Assembly (NCBI GenBank): GCA_020912385.1
Contig: CP087210.1
Coordinates: 1,984,001 to 2,048,000, forward strand
Origin: Neofusicoccum parvum
Lineage: Eukaryota > Ascomycota > Dothideomycetes > Botryosphaeriales > Botryosphaeriaceae
Reading direction: 5' to 3'
Length of the DNA: 64,000 nt
The notes beneath the pieces were generated by a model, which ran no database searches, was not told the origin of the DNA, and worked only from the letters and a program-made list of their open reading frames with translations. Shown one piece after another: positions 46,561 through 59,900 of the stretch. How positions within the stretch are numbered: position 1 is the stretch's first letter; each line of letters starts with the position of its first letter. Both the position numbers and the translations under genes were made by a program.

Positions 46561-47903
46561 CCATGATCTACATAACTGCCTTGACGCCCCGACCTGACAG
46601 TGACCCTTCTTGCTGTGACCATTCTGCGTGCCCTGGCCAAACACCCTCCCGCGTCCCCGAGTGCCCATCGCCCGAGTCAAGGCGGCTCTTGACTATACAT
46701 CTATACATACCCAGCCACGCCTGGGACCGCTCCTCAGCACCTGTTACGAGGCTACGACCATTGAACCCGGCTGCCTGTCTGCATCTGCACGTCTGGTACC
46801 TGCACGTACGCGTCCGAAGGTACGCGCACCACCACCACCGACCGATTCGACACGACTGACCGCGGCGGAAGACCCCATCCGACGACGTGAAGAGATTTTA
46901 CGCGACACGGCTGTTGTGGACGGCTTGCACGAGATTACTCCGGAACTATTAGGCCCGCCCGACGGCGACACGACACACGCTCTCCCTCCCACTCTCCAGC
47001 TTCGCCGGCGTTCGAGAAGCGCCCGCGACAAAGTTTCACGAGCCAGCAAGGCCAGCGGGAGACGCCACAGGCCTGCGCACTCTCGGGCAGCGACCGCAGC
47101 AGAACGCGCCGCACCCCCCGCAGCGACAGGACGAGCACTCATTCCGCCAGCGCCATCGGGACTGGTGAAACTCTGCTGCGCAGGTGTCAGAATTGTCAGG
47201 TTGAATCGGGTTAAAGCGAAGGGATTAGCGCCACGCCCAATCCGGCCTAGCGCATCTCTGTCAGATCCAAAACGCGAAGGAAAAGAACGGTATTCCACGT
47301 AGGTACCTTCGAACTTTCTCACCCTCACTCTCCTCGTCCCAACCTTCCCTCCGCCCTCTCCTGCCCTGCCCCGTCTCAAAGGTACGTCCTGCTCTGCGGT
47401 GCCGGCGCTCGAGTCGCGCCCGCCCCCGGCGCGCCCTGCACCGCCGCCGCCTGCCCTCCCCTATTCCACACCGGCACGCCGCGCCTGCACCACGCCCTCC
47501 CTCCGCGCTCCCTCCGCCCTCAATGTGGCTCTCCTGCCCTCCCGAGCGTGCTGTTGACGGTAGCTGACGTTGTCCGCGGTAGTGCTGCACCAGCTTTGAC
47601 CCTCGCGTGGCCCGGCCCATACCTCTCGCCCTCGGACGGACCACCCTCCGCAACACCTCGATCCCTACTCAGTGTTGGTGGAGTGGGTGAGCAGCCTCCG
47701 CACAGGCGTCCCAATCGCAAGTCACTCGGTCGCTCGCGTCGGTGAAAACCCTCGCCCACACAAGGAGCGGTCTAGGAAGCCAAAGCCCGTTATACTGGTG
47801 CGCACCTCTCCCGCCTCCTCGGACTCGCCTTTCCTTAGACCTCCTCCACGCCTGCAGACCCTGCAAACGCGTGGACTTCACCCTCTTTTTGGCTGTGGGG
47901 GAT
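46561..47903 (+). promoter_or_regulatory. Probable long pyrimidine-rich promoter/leader of the zinc-finger gene
   Basis: The sequence becomes C/T-rich, especially at about 47310-47860, as in leaders of fungal regulatory genes. A short upstream open frame of 14 codons (47523-47567) precedes the main start. The transcription start is unknown, and introns in the leader are possible. Confidence 0.4.
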
Positions 47904-49473
<1,570 letters not shown>

Positions 49474-50867
49474 TTAACTCGACTTAATTGAGCGCGATTA
49501 ATTGTACGATGAGATTTGGAGAGCGAGTCGGCCAGCCGCACCATTCGTCAGCGGCGATAATTCCCATCCCAGCTGGCTGTCAAACACAGCCAGCATGGAT
49601 GTCCCTTGCATTGGTATGGAGCGTGACGGAGCAATCTTGCGAGTGTAGCATCAGGGTCTGATTTCTTCCTTCCTGTTTCTTCTCCTTTGTCGTGGCTTAT
49701 GGCGGTCTTTCCCTTAGTACCCTAATTCGGCTCAGGGTCTTGCATGTGTGTTATTCTCTTTCTTCTTTCGGTGCGGAGATGGAGATATCCTAAGGTTTTC
49801 CTCTGGGTCTGGCTTTCTTGCTCTGCGGGCTTGCGACCGGGCGTTTTTTCTAGAGAGGGGGGCCAACGGGAGGCGTCCAAAGGCCCTCAGCGCGACACGG
49901 GCGGGTTCTGGTTTATTTTCCTTACTTGTGCACGACGGATCCGGCGGGGCGGGGTTTCCTACTACTACTGGGGTTAAAAAGAGAGAGCATTAAAATGTGT
50001 TTAGACATCTGATGCGTGCCCTGCTTTAAACGTGAAGCGCGAGTGCCAGCGACGCGCGACGCCGCCCGTGCGCCGAGAAGCGCGCGCGCGCAAGAGCGCT
50101 GGCCGGCGGGTTGGCGGGCGGCAGCGACGGCAGATGACGCAGCGCAGCGGCGGTGCACGCTGCTTGAGTCGTTTTTGCCACACGAATACGGGCATCGTTG
50201 CGCCTTCTGGTGAGAGCAAAACTTGAGCAGTGTTCGGGGCGATGTACGACAAGGCGGGCAGGTCGCAGTGCCGGTCTCGGATCCCCTGTCGGCGAGTGAG
50301 ACGGCGGGCTGCGGCACGCGCGATCGGGGCTCATTGGACGCGACATGGGTGCAGCTGCAAATGGCTCAGGCAGGAGAGCTGGTGGTGTTGCAGACGCGGC
50401 TTTGGAGCTCCGACTGACACGTCTGCGCCGCCGAGGACTGCGCCGCTGCGCAAGGCACGCCACAGCCGGCGAGAGCCCAACTGCAAGGCCGCGGCGGCTG
50501 GGCGCATTACGACTCCCAGCGCCCGCTCGCCTCCCAGCAGATCACAATTCGCTCCTCCACCCGCCGCCTCCAGAGTCGCTCAGCGCACGCCTGCATCGCG
50601 CGCCTCCAGCAGCTTCTGTGCAAGCCCATCGCCCGCCGCGCCCACTCGTGCCTGTTTGCGGAGGAGCCCGCTGGCTAATTAAAGCGCCCGCACGTTCTCC
50701 GGCCTAGCGACTCCAAGTTGCATCATCGCCCGACATTCGCCCAGCCGGCCATCCCCTCGAACCTCACCCTACTCAACCACCCTCGCTGCTCCGTCACCGC
50801 GCACCCGCACACCCCCCAGAACCAAGCCCGCTGCCGTCCGCGACACAGCGCGCCCCCCACTGCCACG
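49474..50867. other. Intergenic region between zinc-finger and epsin genes
   Basis: No gene recognised. The first part is T-rich 3' untranslated-like sequence. The part from about 50020 to 50700 is very GC-rich with overlapping artefactual frames. The last 160 bp are C-rich and probably the epsin leader. Confidence 0.45.
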
Positions 50868-52813
50868 ATGTCGAAGGTGGTGCGCAGCGTGAAGAATGTC
50901 ACCAAGGGTTACTCGAGCGTCGAGATCAAGGTGCGAAATGGTACGCCGCGCCCGTCTCCCAACCGCCGCGAGAGCGCCCAGCTGATGCGACACAGCGACG
51001 AGCAACGACCCATGGGGGCCTGTCGGCAGCGACATGGCCGAGATTGCCCAGTTGACCTTCAACAAGTAGGTGCCCGCCCGGCGCGCCGGCCGCTTGCGGA
51101 CGCGGCGGGCATGTCGAAAGAGGACGCTGATACATTGTTGTAGCAGTCAGGACTTCTACCAGATCATGGACATGCTCGACAAGCGCCTGAACGACAAGGG
51201 CAAGAACTGGCGCCACGTGCTCAAGTCGCTCAAGGTCCTGGACTACTGCCTGCACGAGGGTTCCGAGCTCGTCGTCACCTGGGCGCGCAAGAACCTCTAC
51301 ATCATCAAGACTCTGCGCGAGTTCCAATACGTCGATGAGGACGGCCGTGACGTTGGCCAGAACGGTTCGCTGCCCCCGTCGCGCCCCTCTCCTGAGCCGC
51401 CCTCCCGCTGACGCTATGTGTACAGTGCGCGTCTCCGCAAAGGAGCTCACATCCCTGATCCTCGACGAAGAGCGAATGCGCGCCGAGCGTGCCGACCGCA
51501 AATCATGGAAATCCCGCGTTACCGGCTTGGAGGATTACGGCATGGGTGGCCATGGAAACGAGGCGACCCGCCCTCGTCAGCAGCGCCGGCAGAGGCCCGA
51601 CGAGGAGGATCTTGAGTACAAGTTGGCCATCGAAGCAAGCAAGAATGAGATGGAAGAGGAGCGCAGGCGCCGCGAGCGTACGCAGCGCACGGATGACGAT
51701 GAAGACCTGCAGAAGGCGATTCGGCTTAGCAAGGAAGAAGAGGAGTTACGCCGTAGGGAACTTGAGGAAGCCAATGCCAACAGCCTGTTTGACGACACTC
51801 CTGTCCAGCCTGCTGCTGCCCAGCCGACTGGATGGAACCAGGGATATCAGCAGCAAGGTGCCGTGGATTGGTTCGGAAATCTGGTCGACCAGCAGCAGCC
51901 GCAAAATACCGGTTTCCTGAACTCTGCCTACTCGCAGCCGACGGGAATGCAACCGCAGCAGACGGGCTTCCAGAACGGATATGCTTACAACGGCTTCCAG
52001 CAGCAGCAGCCTACCGGATTCGACCAGAACTTTGGCCAGCAGCCGAACTACCTACAACCGCAGCAAACCGCGTACAACATGGGCAACAACCCGTGGGGCC
52101 AGCAGACCAACGGTTTCGGCCAGCAGCAGCCGTTGGAGCAGCAGAACACACTTCAGCCCGGCAGCAACAACCCATGGGCGTCAAATTCAGGCGCGCACAC
52201 GACGGATTCCATCAAGCCCATGGCCACCGGCTCCAACAATCCATTCGCATCGGCAATCACGCGCCCTGCGACTGCCCAGCCTGTCCGCTCGACAGCTCCT
52301 TCTCTCAGCACTCTCCAGGAGCAGCAGACGGCCCAGTTCAACGGCAACAACTCTGCCTTCAACCCAATTCGCGACTTCTCGCAGCAAAGCTTCCAGCAGT
52401 CACAACCCACGCAAAGCTTCCAGGCTCAAAGCCCTCAACAAGAAAAGCCCATGGACCCGCACGCGGCACGCCTCAATGCGCTGCTCGCTTCCGGAGATGG
52501 CCAAGATACGTTCGGAAACACCGGCAACCTTCGTATTCCTGCTCAGCACACTGCCCCAGGCACCTTCGTCAACAGTGCGGGCGCTGGCGCAACCCGCTTG
52601 ACGCAGAACCAGACCGGCAACAACCCCTTCCTGAACAGCCAGTTCACCGGCATGCCTCAACAAACTGGCTTCGCGAACCCGAACCAGCAAAGACTCATGC
52701 CTGCTCAGACAGGCCCGGTGGGTGGATTTGGGGGCAGCCCGAACCCATTCGGGGCGAGCTTTGGCCAGCCGCAGCAACAGCAGCAACAGCAGGGAAGCCT
52801 GATCGATCTGTGA
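50868..52813 (+). CDS. ENT1: Epsin, ENTH-domain endocytic adaptor
   Basis: Four exons (50868-50940, 50996-51065, 51144-51364, 51426-52813) encode 583 residues. The ENTH domain (about 10-145) binds PtdIns(4,5)P2 at the plasma membrane and includes NDPWGP and RHVLKSLKVLDYCLHEGSE. Two ubiquitin-interacting motifs follow: LEYKLAIEASKNE near 182 and EDLQKAIRLSKEEEE near 212. The middle is Gln/Asn/Pro-rich with PTGxQ-type repeats and three NPF motifs, which bind EH-domain proteins. The last five residues are SLIDL, a C-terminal clathrin box. This full set identifies an epsin of the yeast Ent1/Ent2 type that links ubiquitinated cargo to clathrin in endocytosis. The N-terminus depends on three short introns, all joining in frame to a textbook ENTH sequence. 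Confidence 0.96.
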
Positions 52814-54035
52814 GAAGCCACTAAGACGGATAGAGCATGTATAGCAAACGGCCGAGAGTGTTTGGGTTTGCTTCCGAGGGGGATTTTTTCAGGTTACAGG
52901 GAACGGGACTTCAGGCAGAGTGATCATCATCGGGTGGCTAGCTGCTGATGACACAAGGGGGTTTTGGAGGATTCACCCAAAAAAGGCTCGTCGTTTTGTC
53001 TGTCTCTTCCCTATGTCCTCCGGTTGTTTTTTTTTTTTCTTTTTAATTCATGGGACTTGCCTTTTTCCCTCCTCCCCCGCCACTTCCTTTTCTTCCATCC
53101 ACCCCTCACCCTCGCCGTGCAAAGGGAATTGCGCGCCAAATGTGTGTAGTAGAGATTTTAGTTCGAGAAAAAGGCCACACCCGCCCGTCGATGTCCACAT
53201 CTCCTCCTTACCCCCTTCTCCTCCACAGAACAGAGCAATACCTGATCATACCAAATCGGAAGCGAACATTTCTACGGGTCAGGCTAGGCTAGGCCAAGGA
53301 AAGGTTCTGGGAGTTCACTTTCGACCCGTTTTGTTTTTCCGCACGTGTAGGGGTTTATATACCAATTTCTGTTATTTCTTTGTTGCTATTGATGCCGGGT
53401 TACAAAATCCTTTCTAAACAGACCTGCCAGTCTGCCCTGACTTTCGTTTTCGGGTGCTGATTGATTGATCGACGCTTCCGCGCTTCTGTCTTCTTAAGGT
53501 CGGCTGGTTGAGACTGCGGACGCTATGCATGGCCTTGCCTCCGCTGAAGCGGTGAACAAGTGTGCGGGCTAGGACCCCGTTGAGCACGTCGCGACCACCC
53601 AACAGAAGGAGAAGGAGAGAAAAAGGAGAGAAGCAATTCGATGAGCGGGAGCCAGCGAAGTGCCTTGTGGGATCGCCTCCAGCCCTTTGACTGTCACATC
53701 ATTTCTGCTTGCCTTTTCACCTATGTAGGTAGTTGACGTCGTGCCTGTCGCGTTGCATCAGTTCAAGAGCGCGGCTGTTGAGAGGGGTTTGGCGAGCTTT
53801 GTACATATTATTCTGGCTGGTAGGATATTTGAAAATGCCGTTGTACCTTCGATCTCCGCAACCGCTTGGAGAACCCGCATGGGTGTCGGGTGAAAGATTC
53901 ACGGCACGCACCACGGCCACCTTACAGCCATGATCTTGACATGCCACCTGAATTCCATTTTCTCAGCGTGCAACCAGCCCACCGCCAAGCGAGGGACCGC
54001 TTCTTATCGAACTTTCCTGTCCCTGATAGCCATCT
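52814..54035. other. Convergent intergenic region
   Basis: No gene recognised. It is T-rich and C/T-rich with poly-T tracts (for example 53027-53044), as expected for 3' untranslated and terminator sequence of the converging epsin and F-box genes. Confidence 0.5.
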
Positions 54036-55709
54036 TCAGACAACCCTCAAATCTCCGCTGAGCGAATCCTTAGAATCTGTCCGGTTCGACACGTGGTACT
54101 CTGGGTCATAGTCATCTACATCGTAGCCCACGTTGTCGCGAAGACCCCGCTCGCCGTAGGGACAAAATCCATCATCTTCCATCTCCCAGCCACCCTGCCC
54201 GTCCGCCAGGCCAGGCACCCGGTACAGAAAGTCGTCCACCTCCTCGTCCACCACCGTCCGCCGCCTCACCGGCTTGCTCCAGAGCGTCGACGGCGACGGC
54301 GGCGACGACGACGGCGGCGGAAGCTCCTCCATGGTCACGACGTGCGGGCGGCCCCTTGCCCACCGCCCGCCGCCGCCCGCGCCGCCCGCGCCGTCCGCCA
54401 GCACCAGCTCGCGCCGCACGCGCAGCAGCGCGTCCCGCATCGACGACGACACGCTCAGCGAGTCCAGCTCGACCTTCTCGATCGCGGCGGGCGGCAGCGC
54501 GCGCAGCAGGCGCAGCAGCGCGTCCGCGTCGACGACCAGGCGCGCCAGCCCGAGGCGCCGGAGGCGCGGCCACCGCTCGGCCGGGATCCACGCGTCGACG
54601 GCGGCCGGGCGCTCCTCGGTGCGGTGCGAGGCGTCGCGGTCGGCGGCGGCGACGAAGGTGGACGAGAGCGAGAAGCGCGTCAGGCAGGGGCCGAGCCGGT
54701 CGAGGGCCTGGCGCAGGCCGGGCCCGAAGCAGTGCCAGGCGGACGGCGCGGCGCCGTGCAGGGCGCGCGGGCAGTAGGCGTTGAGCGCGAGGTCGAGGCG
54801 CGTCAGCGGCAGCGCGGAGAAGAGGGAGAGGGTGGCGAGGTGGTCGCGGCCGGGGCGGAGGAGGGCGTGGGGCAGGCCGTTCAGGCCGCGGTTGGCGTCG
54901 ACGACGAGCTCGCGGACGGGAGGGCGGGCGGCGGGGCGCTCGCGGCGGAGGGCGAGCAGCTCGGTCGTGAGGGCGCGGTAGCCGCGGTGGCAGGCGCGCT
55001 CCTCGTCCCACGGCCGCGCGAGGTGCCGCTCCCAGTCGTGGTTGGGGTCGCGCGGGCGGGCGCCGTTGCGGCGGATGCGCGCCACCACGTCGCCGTGCCA
55101 GGCTGTCGGCAGCGGCATCCAGAAGCCGGCGGGCAGCTGGCGGAAGAAGGGCGTCTCGAGGCGTGGGAAAAGCCAACGCGGGCCCCACGCGTCGGCCGTC
55201 ACCGTCGCGCGCTCCAGGTTCGTGAAGGCCCGCAGCCCGGCCCGCAGCGCCGCGACGTCCTCGTCCGCGGCGAGGATCGCGTCCTGCTGCCGGAGGAGCG
55301 TGTTGCGGTAGAAGCGGAACGCGCTGTCGGGCGTGCTGCTGGTGACTCCTTCGCCCCAGAGCTCTTTGCGCCGCGCCGCGTACTCCGGCAGCATGGCCTG
55401 GCGCGGGTCGGCGCTGCCGCTGTGGTCGAGCTGGAATTCGAGGTCGTAGTACTGGGGGTCGATGTAGTTGAAGAGCTGTGCGTCGTCCCATATGACCTCT
55501 TTGACGCGTTCGCGGTAGTGCTCGTGCTGGGCAATGGCGAGGAAGACGTCGATGTTGGTGCGGTTGGGGGAGAGGAAGACACGGGAGATGCGGAGAATGG
55601 CGCGCAGGAGGAGGGCACGGCATGTGAGACGGAGTGTTTTGATGTCCTTGTTGGGGAGGTGGTCGGTGATTGAGGCTATGAGCTCGGCGGGGAGGGTGGG
55701 GAGAGACAT
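54036..55709 (-). CDS. F-box protein
   Basis: Minus strand, 557 residues, no intron needed. An F-box lies at residues 3-45, beginning LPTLPAELIASITDHLPNKD with the usual Leu-Pro start and a later LRLTCRALL helix. F-box proteins bind Skp1 and recruit substrates to SCF ubiquitin ligases. The remainder contains leucine-rich segments (for example LTRLDLALNAY and LRRLGLARLVV), suggesting a degenerate leucine-rich-repeat-like substrate region, and an acidic C-terminus. The frame stays open for another 101 codons upstream (to 56012), but that part is not F-box-like, so I start at 55709. A 526-codon frame on the opposite strand is a shadow. The target is unknown. Confidence 0.85.
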   Translation of the reverse strand: MSLPTLPAELIASITDHLPNKDIKTLRLTCRALLLRAILRISRVFLSPNRTNIDVFLAIAQHEHYRERVKEVIWDDAQLFNYIDPQYYDLEFQLDHSGSADPRQAMLPEYAARRKELWGEGVTSSTPDSAFRFYRNTLLRQQDAILAADEDVAALRAGLRAFTNLERATVTADAWGPRWLFPRLETPFFRQLPAGFWMPLPTAWHGDVVARIRRNGARPRDPNHDWERHLARPWDEERACHRGYRALTTELLALRRERPAARPPVRELVVDANRGLNGLPHALLRPGRDHLATLSLFSALPLTRLDLALNAYCPRALHGAAPSAWHCFGPGLRQALDRLGPCLTRFSLSSTFVAAADRDASHRTEERPAAVDAWIPAERWPRLRRLGLARLVVDADALLRLLRALPPAAIEKVELDSLSVSSSMRDALLRVRRELVLADGAGGAGGGGRWARGRPHVVTMEELPPPSSSPPSPSTLWSKPVRRRTVVDEEVDDFLYRVPGLADGQGGWEMEDDGFCPYGERGLRDNVGYDVDDYDPEYHVSNRTDSKDSLSGDLRVV

Positions 55710-56902
55710 TCTGGCTGCAGCCGTGTGGACGTGGCGCTGGGAATTCTCATCTGCGCATGTCAGAATGTGCCAGAAGTCTGACTGGACGAGGAGACAAGAT
55801 GGACCTTGGGCTTGATACAGGACCTCACGAGTTCGAGGTGGGCATTGGACAGGAATGCGAGAGACCAGCACAGGCTGCGGTCGGCAGTCGGGGTCACGCC
55901 GGAAAAAGACGTGGCCGCCGATCAGGAACCCCAGCAAACGCCACCCCACCACCATGATGCACATTCCGCCCATCTCCTCACTCGCGCCTGCGGAGCAACT
56001 GAGTGCGGTCAACTCAGAGAAGGCTATTCCTGGCCCCTGGAAATCCGCGCCGTGGACGGGGATACGGTCACGTATCGTCTGGAAACTCTACGCTGACCTG
56101 ATCATGTCAATATCTCCACGCTCCTATTATGTTGGGCTTTTGAACACAAAATGAAATACAGCAGATCATCAAATGAATCATGACGAAGTCTTTCATATGC
56201 CCTATCCAAAAACGTCCGCTGCACCACAATCACCGTGGCCCTCTCCTCTTCGTACTTCCCGCCCATCACCTTTTCCATAGGTCTCTCTCGACTCTTTATC
56301 TTAGGAAGTAGGTCCACAAAGTATACGTAATCTCATGGGCAGTTGAAGCATCCGTCCGGACGCGAGTGTGCACTGTGAAGAATTACTAACTCCATTCGGA
56401 TGAGTGCCTCGAGCGCCTGTGTGCAAGCTTGTTGCAACACTTCCCGAACCAACCCCGTAGCTGCGACAGAGAAACACAATACAGTGGCAAAATGAGATCT
56501 GCAGCAACGAATCAAGCCCATACTTTTTTTTTGTTCTTCTCCCCTACCCGTCTGCCTGAGGAGCACAGAAAGCTACTACCGTGAAAAGACGCTCATTACG
56601 TAATAAAGAGAGCCCGGAGAGAGCAGGTGAAATAAAGAAGATGGGTCTCCTCCAGCTCAGGAAATGAAGTGACGACATCAACAATGTTGCTAATTCCCCC
56701 CAAAACCAAGCGCGCCTTTTTGAGTCTGCTGCCAGAAAAAAGAAAAGGAAAAAGTGGAAGAGGTCTTTGCTTGCAGTTCTCTGCGAAAAACACAGCCAAG
56801 GAAGAAATTAACAGCGAAGTAGAAGGGAAAGAAGAAACGCTTTAGCATACAATGATTTGCCTATTCTTCGCTGTAGGCCATGCTCGGCCATCCTCAGATA
56901 CT
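55710..56902. other. Intergenic region between F-box and MLP1 genes
   Basis: No gene seen. It contains the F-box promoter and the MLP1 3' end. From about 56100 to 56850 it is A/T-richer, with A- and T-runs. Confidence 0.5.
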
Positions 56903-59900
56903 TCAGCTTCCAGCATTACCGCCACCTCTCGCCCTCTTAGGGCCACCATCTTGACCACCACCCTCAGCTCCGTCCTCCCTCGGCCGCTTGTTCGGCACGA
57001 ACTGTTTCGCAGACGCGTTCATCCCTCTTCCTGCACCAGGACCGCCTGCTTCCTGGCCTCCTTGCTGACCGCCACCTCGCCCGCGTCCATGGCCGCCTCC
57101 TCGCCTGGGTAAATTGCTCTGCGCAGGTGCCTGCTGACCTTGGGCACCTGCCTGCGCACCACCGCGGCCAGGCCTAGGAATACCACCGCCACGCGGGATG
57201 CCTGTGCCACCACCCTGACCCATCAGTCCGCGAAGAGCAGTCGGGCCCGTGCCGACGTTAGGCTGTCCTTGTTGTGGAGGTCGGTTGTGCAAAGGATTGC
57301 CCTGCGGGTTCGGGATGCCACTTTGCTGTTGCTGCACCTGTCCTTGCGGCTGGAATTGCACTTGGCCGCCCTGGATCTGTTGTTGTCCGAACGGCGAGTT
57401 GGGTCGGAATTGATTGTTCTGGCCCATAGCGCTACCTGCGCGAGGAATGCCGGTGTTCTGTGGGGGGAAAGGGTTCATCGGAGGCTGGCCCTGTTGGCCC
57501 TGGAACTGGTTCACTGGGACGACGTGAGGCCGAGGAAGCTGTTGTTGGGCCGGCTGGCCAAAACCCCCAGCTGGTGACGGTTGCTGTTGCGGTTGCAGAG
57601 GCGCAGCTTGCGCAGCCTGGGGAGCTGTGTTAGGCGCCTGCGCTTGCTGCTGGGGTTGCTGTGCAGGCGCTGGAGCGGCAGGCGCAGCGGGAGCAGGCTT
57701 AGCATCCTTGGCCACAGCCCAAACCTCTCCGACTGGACGCTCAGGCGTCTCTTCGGCGGCCTTTTGTACGACCTCAATCTTCGCGGTTGCATTGCGTTCC
57801 CGGTTTTGAGCCATGTTCAGCTTCAGGGCGACACGCTTCTCTGCCATAGCAACAGCACCATCTGCCTTCTTCTGCAGCTCCTCGGTCTCCTTCTCGTGCT
57901 TCTCATTGAGCTCCTTGGCCTTGGCCTCCAGTTCGACAGAAAGCTTCGTTTTGATGTTTCGAGTGATGATGGACTTGACTGTGTTGTTGTTGTTGACCAA
58001 GTCCTTGACCTCCTGGTCGGTGAGGTCACTGAATTTCGACGGCTCGGACTTGACTTCGGTGGTCGTAGAAGCAGGCGCGCTCTCTGACGCGCCTTCAGGG
58101 GCACCATCCACGGGAACATCGGCAGTTGCAGGTGCAGGCTGCTCGCCCTGTGCACCTCCTTTCACGCGCTCGAGTTCTTTCTGATGCTCGGCCTTGATCC
58201 GTTGAATTTCGGCTTCGTGCTCTGTCTTGAGCTCTTGCATCGCCTGCTCGTGTTCCTCCTTAAGTTTGCGGGCTGCTTCTTCACTCTCCTGCCTCAATGC
58301 TTGCTTGCCCTCGGTAAGCTTCTTCGTAAGAGCTGCTCTCATCTGGTCTGCACGTTGCTGGAACCTGGCTGCCGCCGCCTGGACACTCTCCTCAGCCTCA
58401 GCCTTTACCTTCGCAATCTGTTCGGCCAGCTGTTCGGCAGAGACGGCACCTTCTCCTGCTGGCATGGCTTCACCGATCGGTGCCGTGGTGTTCGTCGAAG
58501 TTGCATTGGCGCGGAGGGTTTCAACCTCCTGTTGGGCCGTGGCGAGCTCGGCTTTGAGCTTCTCGAGCGCCTCCAAAGTCTCATTATCTGCAGCAAGAGG
58601 CTGAATAGGTTCAGTGTTCTCGGCCGGAACGGTCTCGGTCGGTGCGGTGTCCGCTGGGACTGTCTGAGTAGGTGCAGCCTCCTTGAGCCGGCTCGACTCG
58701 GAAGCCGTTGTGTCAAGGCGTTGCTGGAGCTCGGTCTAAGATATCGGTCAGTTTTTGATCACATTTGAAACGTTCAAAACACTTACAATTTGAGCCTCGA
58801 GCTCCTGAACCTTCGTCTCCAATGCCTCGACTTGGCGTTGCAGCTCAGCGGCCCTGGTTGACTCATCTGCAGCCTTGGCCTCTGCAGCCTGGGCGCGGGC
58901 CTCCAAGAGAGCAATTTCTGGACTGGGAACGCCAGAGTCCTGCCCCTCCTCAGCCTCACCCTCCTCCGGGGTATCTTGCATTTGCGTGTCGGCTTGGGGA
59001 GGTTTAGCGCTTGCAAGTGCCTCCTCGTGAGCGGCCTTCGCCTTCTCCAGCTCTTCCTTCACCGCTGCTAATTCCTGCTCCAGCTGCTCCTTTGCCTGGT
59101 TGGCAGTCTCCTTCTCTTGGTTCGCCTCCTTGATCTTGCCCGAGAGTTCGCGCGAACGACCCTTGAATTGCTCGATGAGCCTTTCGCGCCGCTCACCGTG
59201 CTGTGCATCCTTCTCTTCACCCGTGATCCTGGCTTGTTCAGTCTTGGCATTGGCGAGTTGTTCCTCAAAGCCATCGATCTGGGCTTGGAGTGGCGCCTTC
59301 TCAGCGATAAGTTGGTCGCGCTCGGCCTCCAGAGTGGTGATCTTGTTCTTGAGCTCAGCAAGTTCCTCTGGATCGACGCGGTCGTATTTCTGCAGAATGT
59401 TCTGCGTCCGCTGTTGCCAGCGGTCACGGTCCTCCTTGAGTTGCTGAAGTTCGCCTGACTTGGTTTCGACCTGGTTCTCTAACTCGCGCACCGAGGTTTG
59501 CAAGGGTTCGATCTGAGCCATGAGGCTCTCAACCTCCTTGACCTTGTCGGCAAGTTTCTCTTGAGCTTGACGAGCCTCAAGGCGCAGGGTGGCACTGCTT
59601 TCACGGAAGAGATTGAGCTCCTCGATCTTTTCCTTGAGTTTGGCGTGAGTTTGGTTGCTCTGCTGATTCTCAACCTGGTTCTGGCGTTCCTGGCTGAGTT
59701 TTTCGCGAGCCTGTTCAAGCTCGGTTCGAGTGTGGTCAAGCTGCTGCTTGTAGCGGTTGGATTCCCGGATCTGACAATCGTATTGGGTCTCCAATATCTC
59801 CTTCTCCCGACGGAGGAAGCGAATGACTTCATTGAGATTCTCGGTGTCGGGAGAAACGAAGGAGCCATCCTCGGCGGGCTCTGCACCAAGAGAAGCGCGA

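Noticed and set aside
54093..55673. A 526-codon plus-strand frame over the F-box gene
   Set aside because: It is low-complexity Arg/Gly/Val/Ala sequence antisense to the F-box protein, which has a recognisable domain on the other strand.
58748..58786. Separate gene calls for the two halves of MLP1
   Set aside because: The stop between them lies in a 51 bp intron with good splice sites. Removing it joins the frames in phase into one protein of the expected length.
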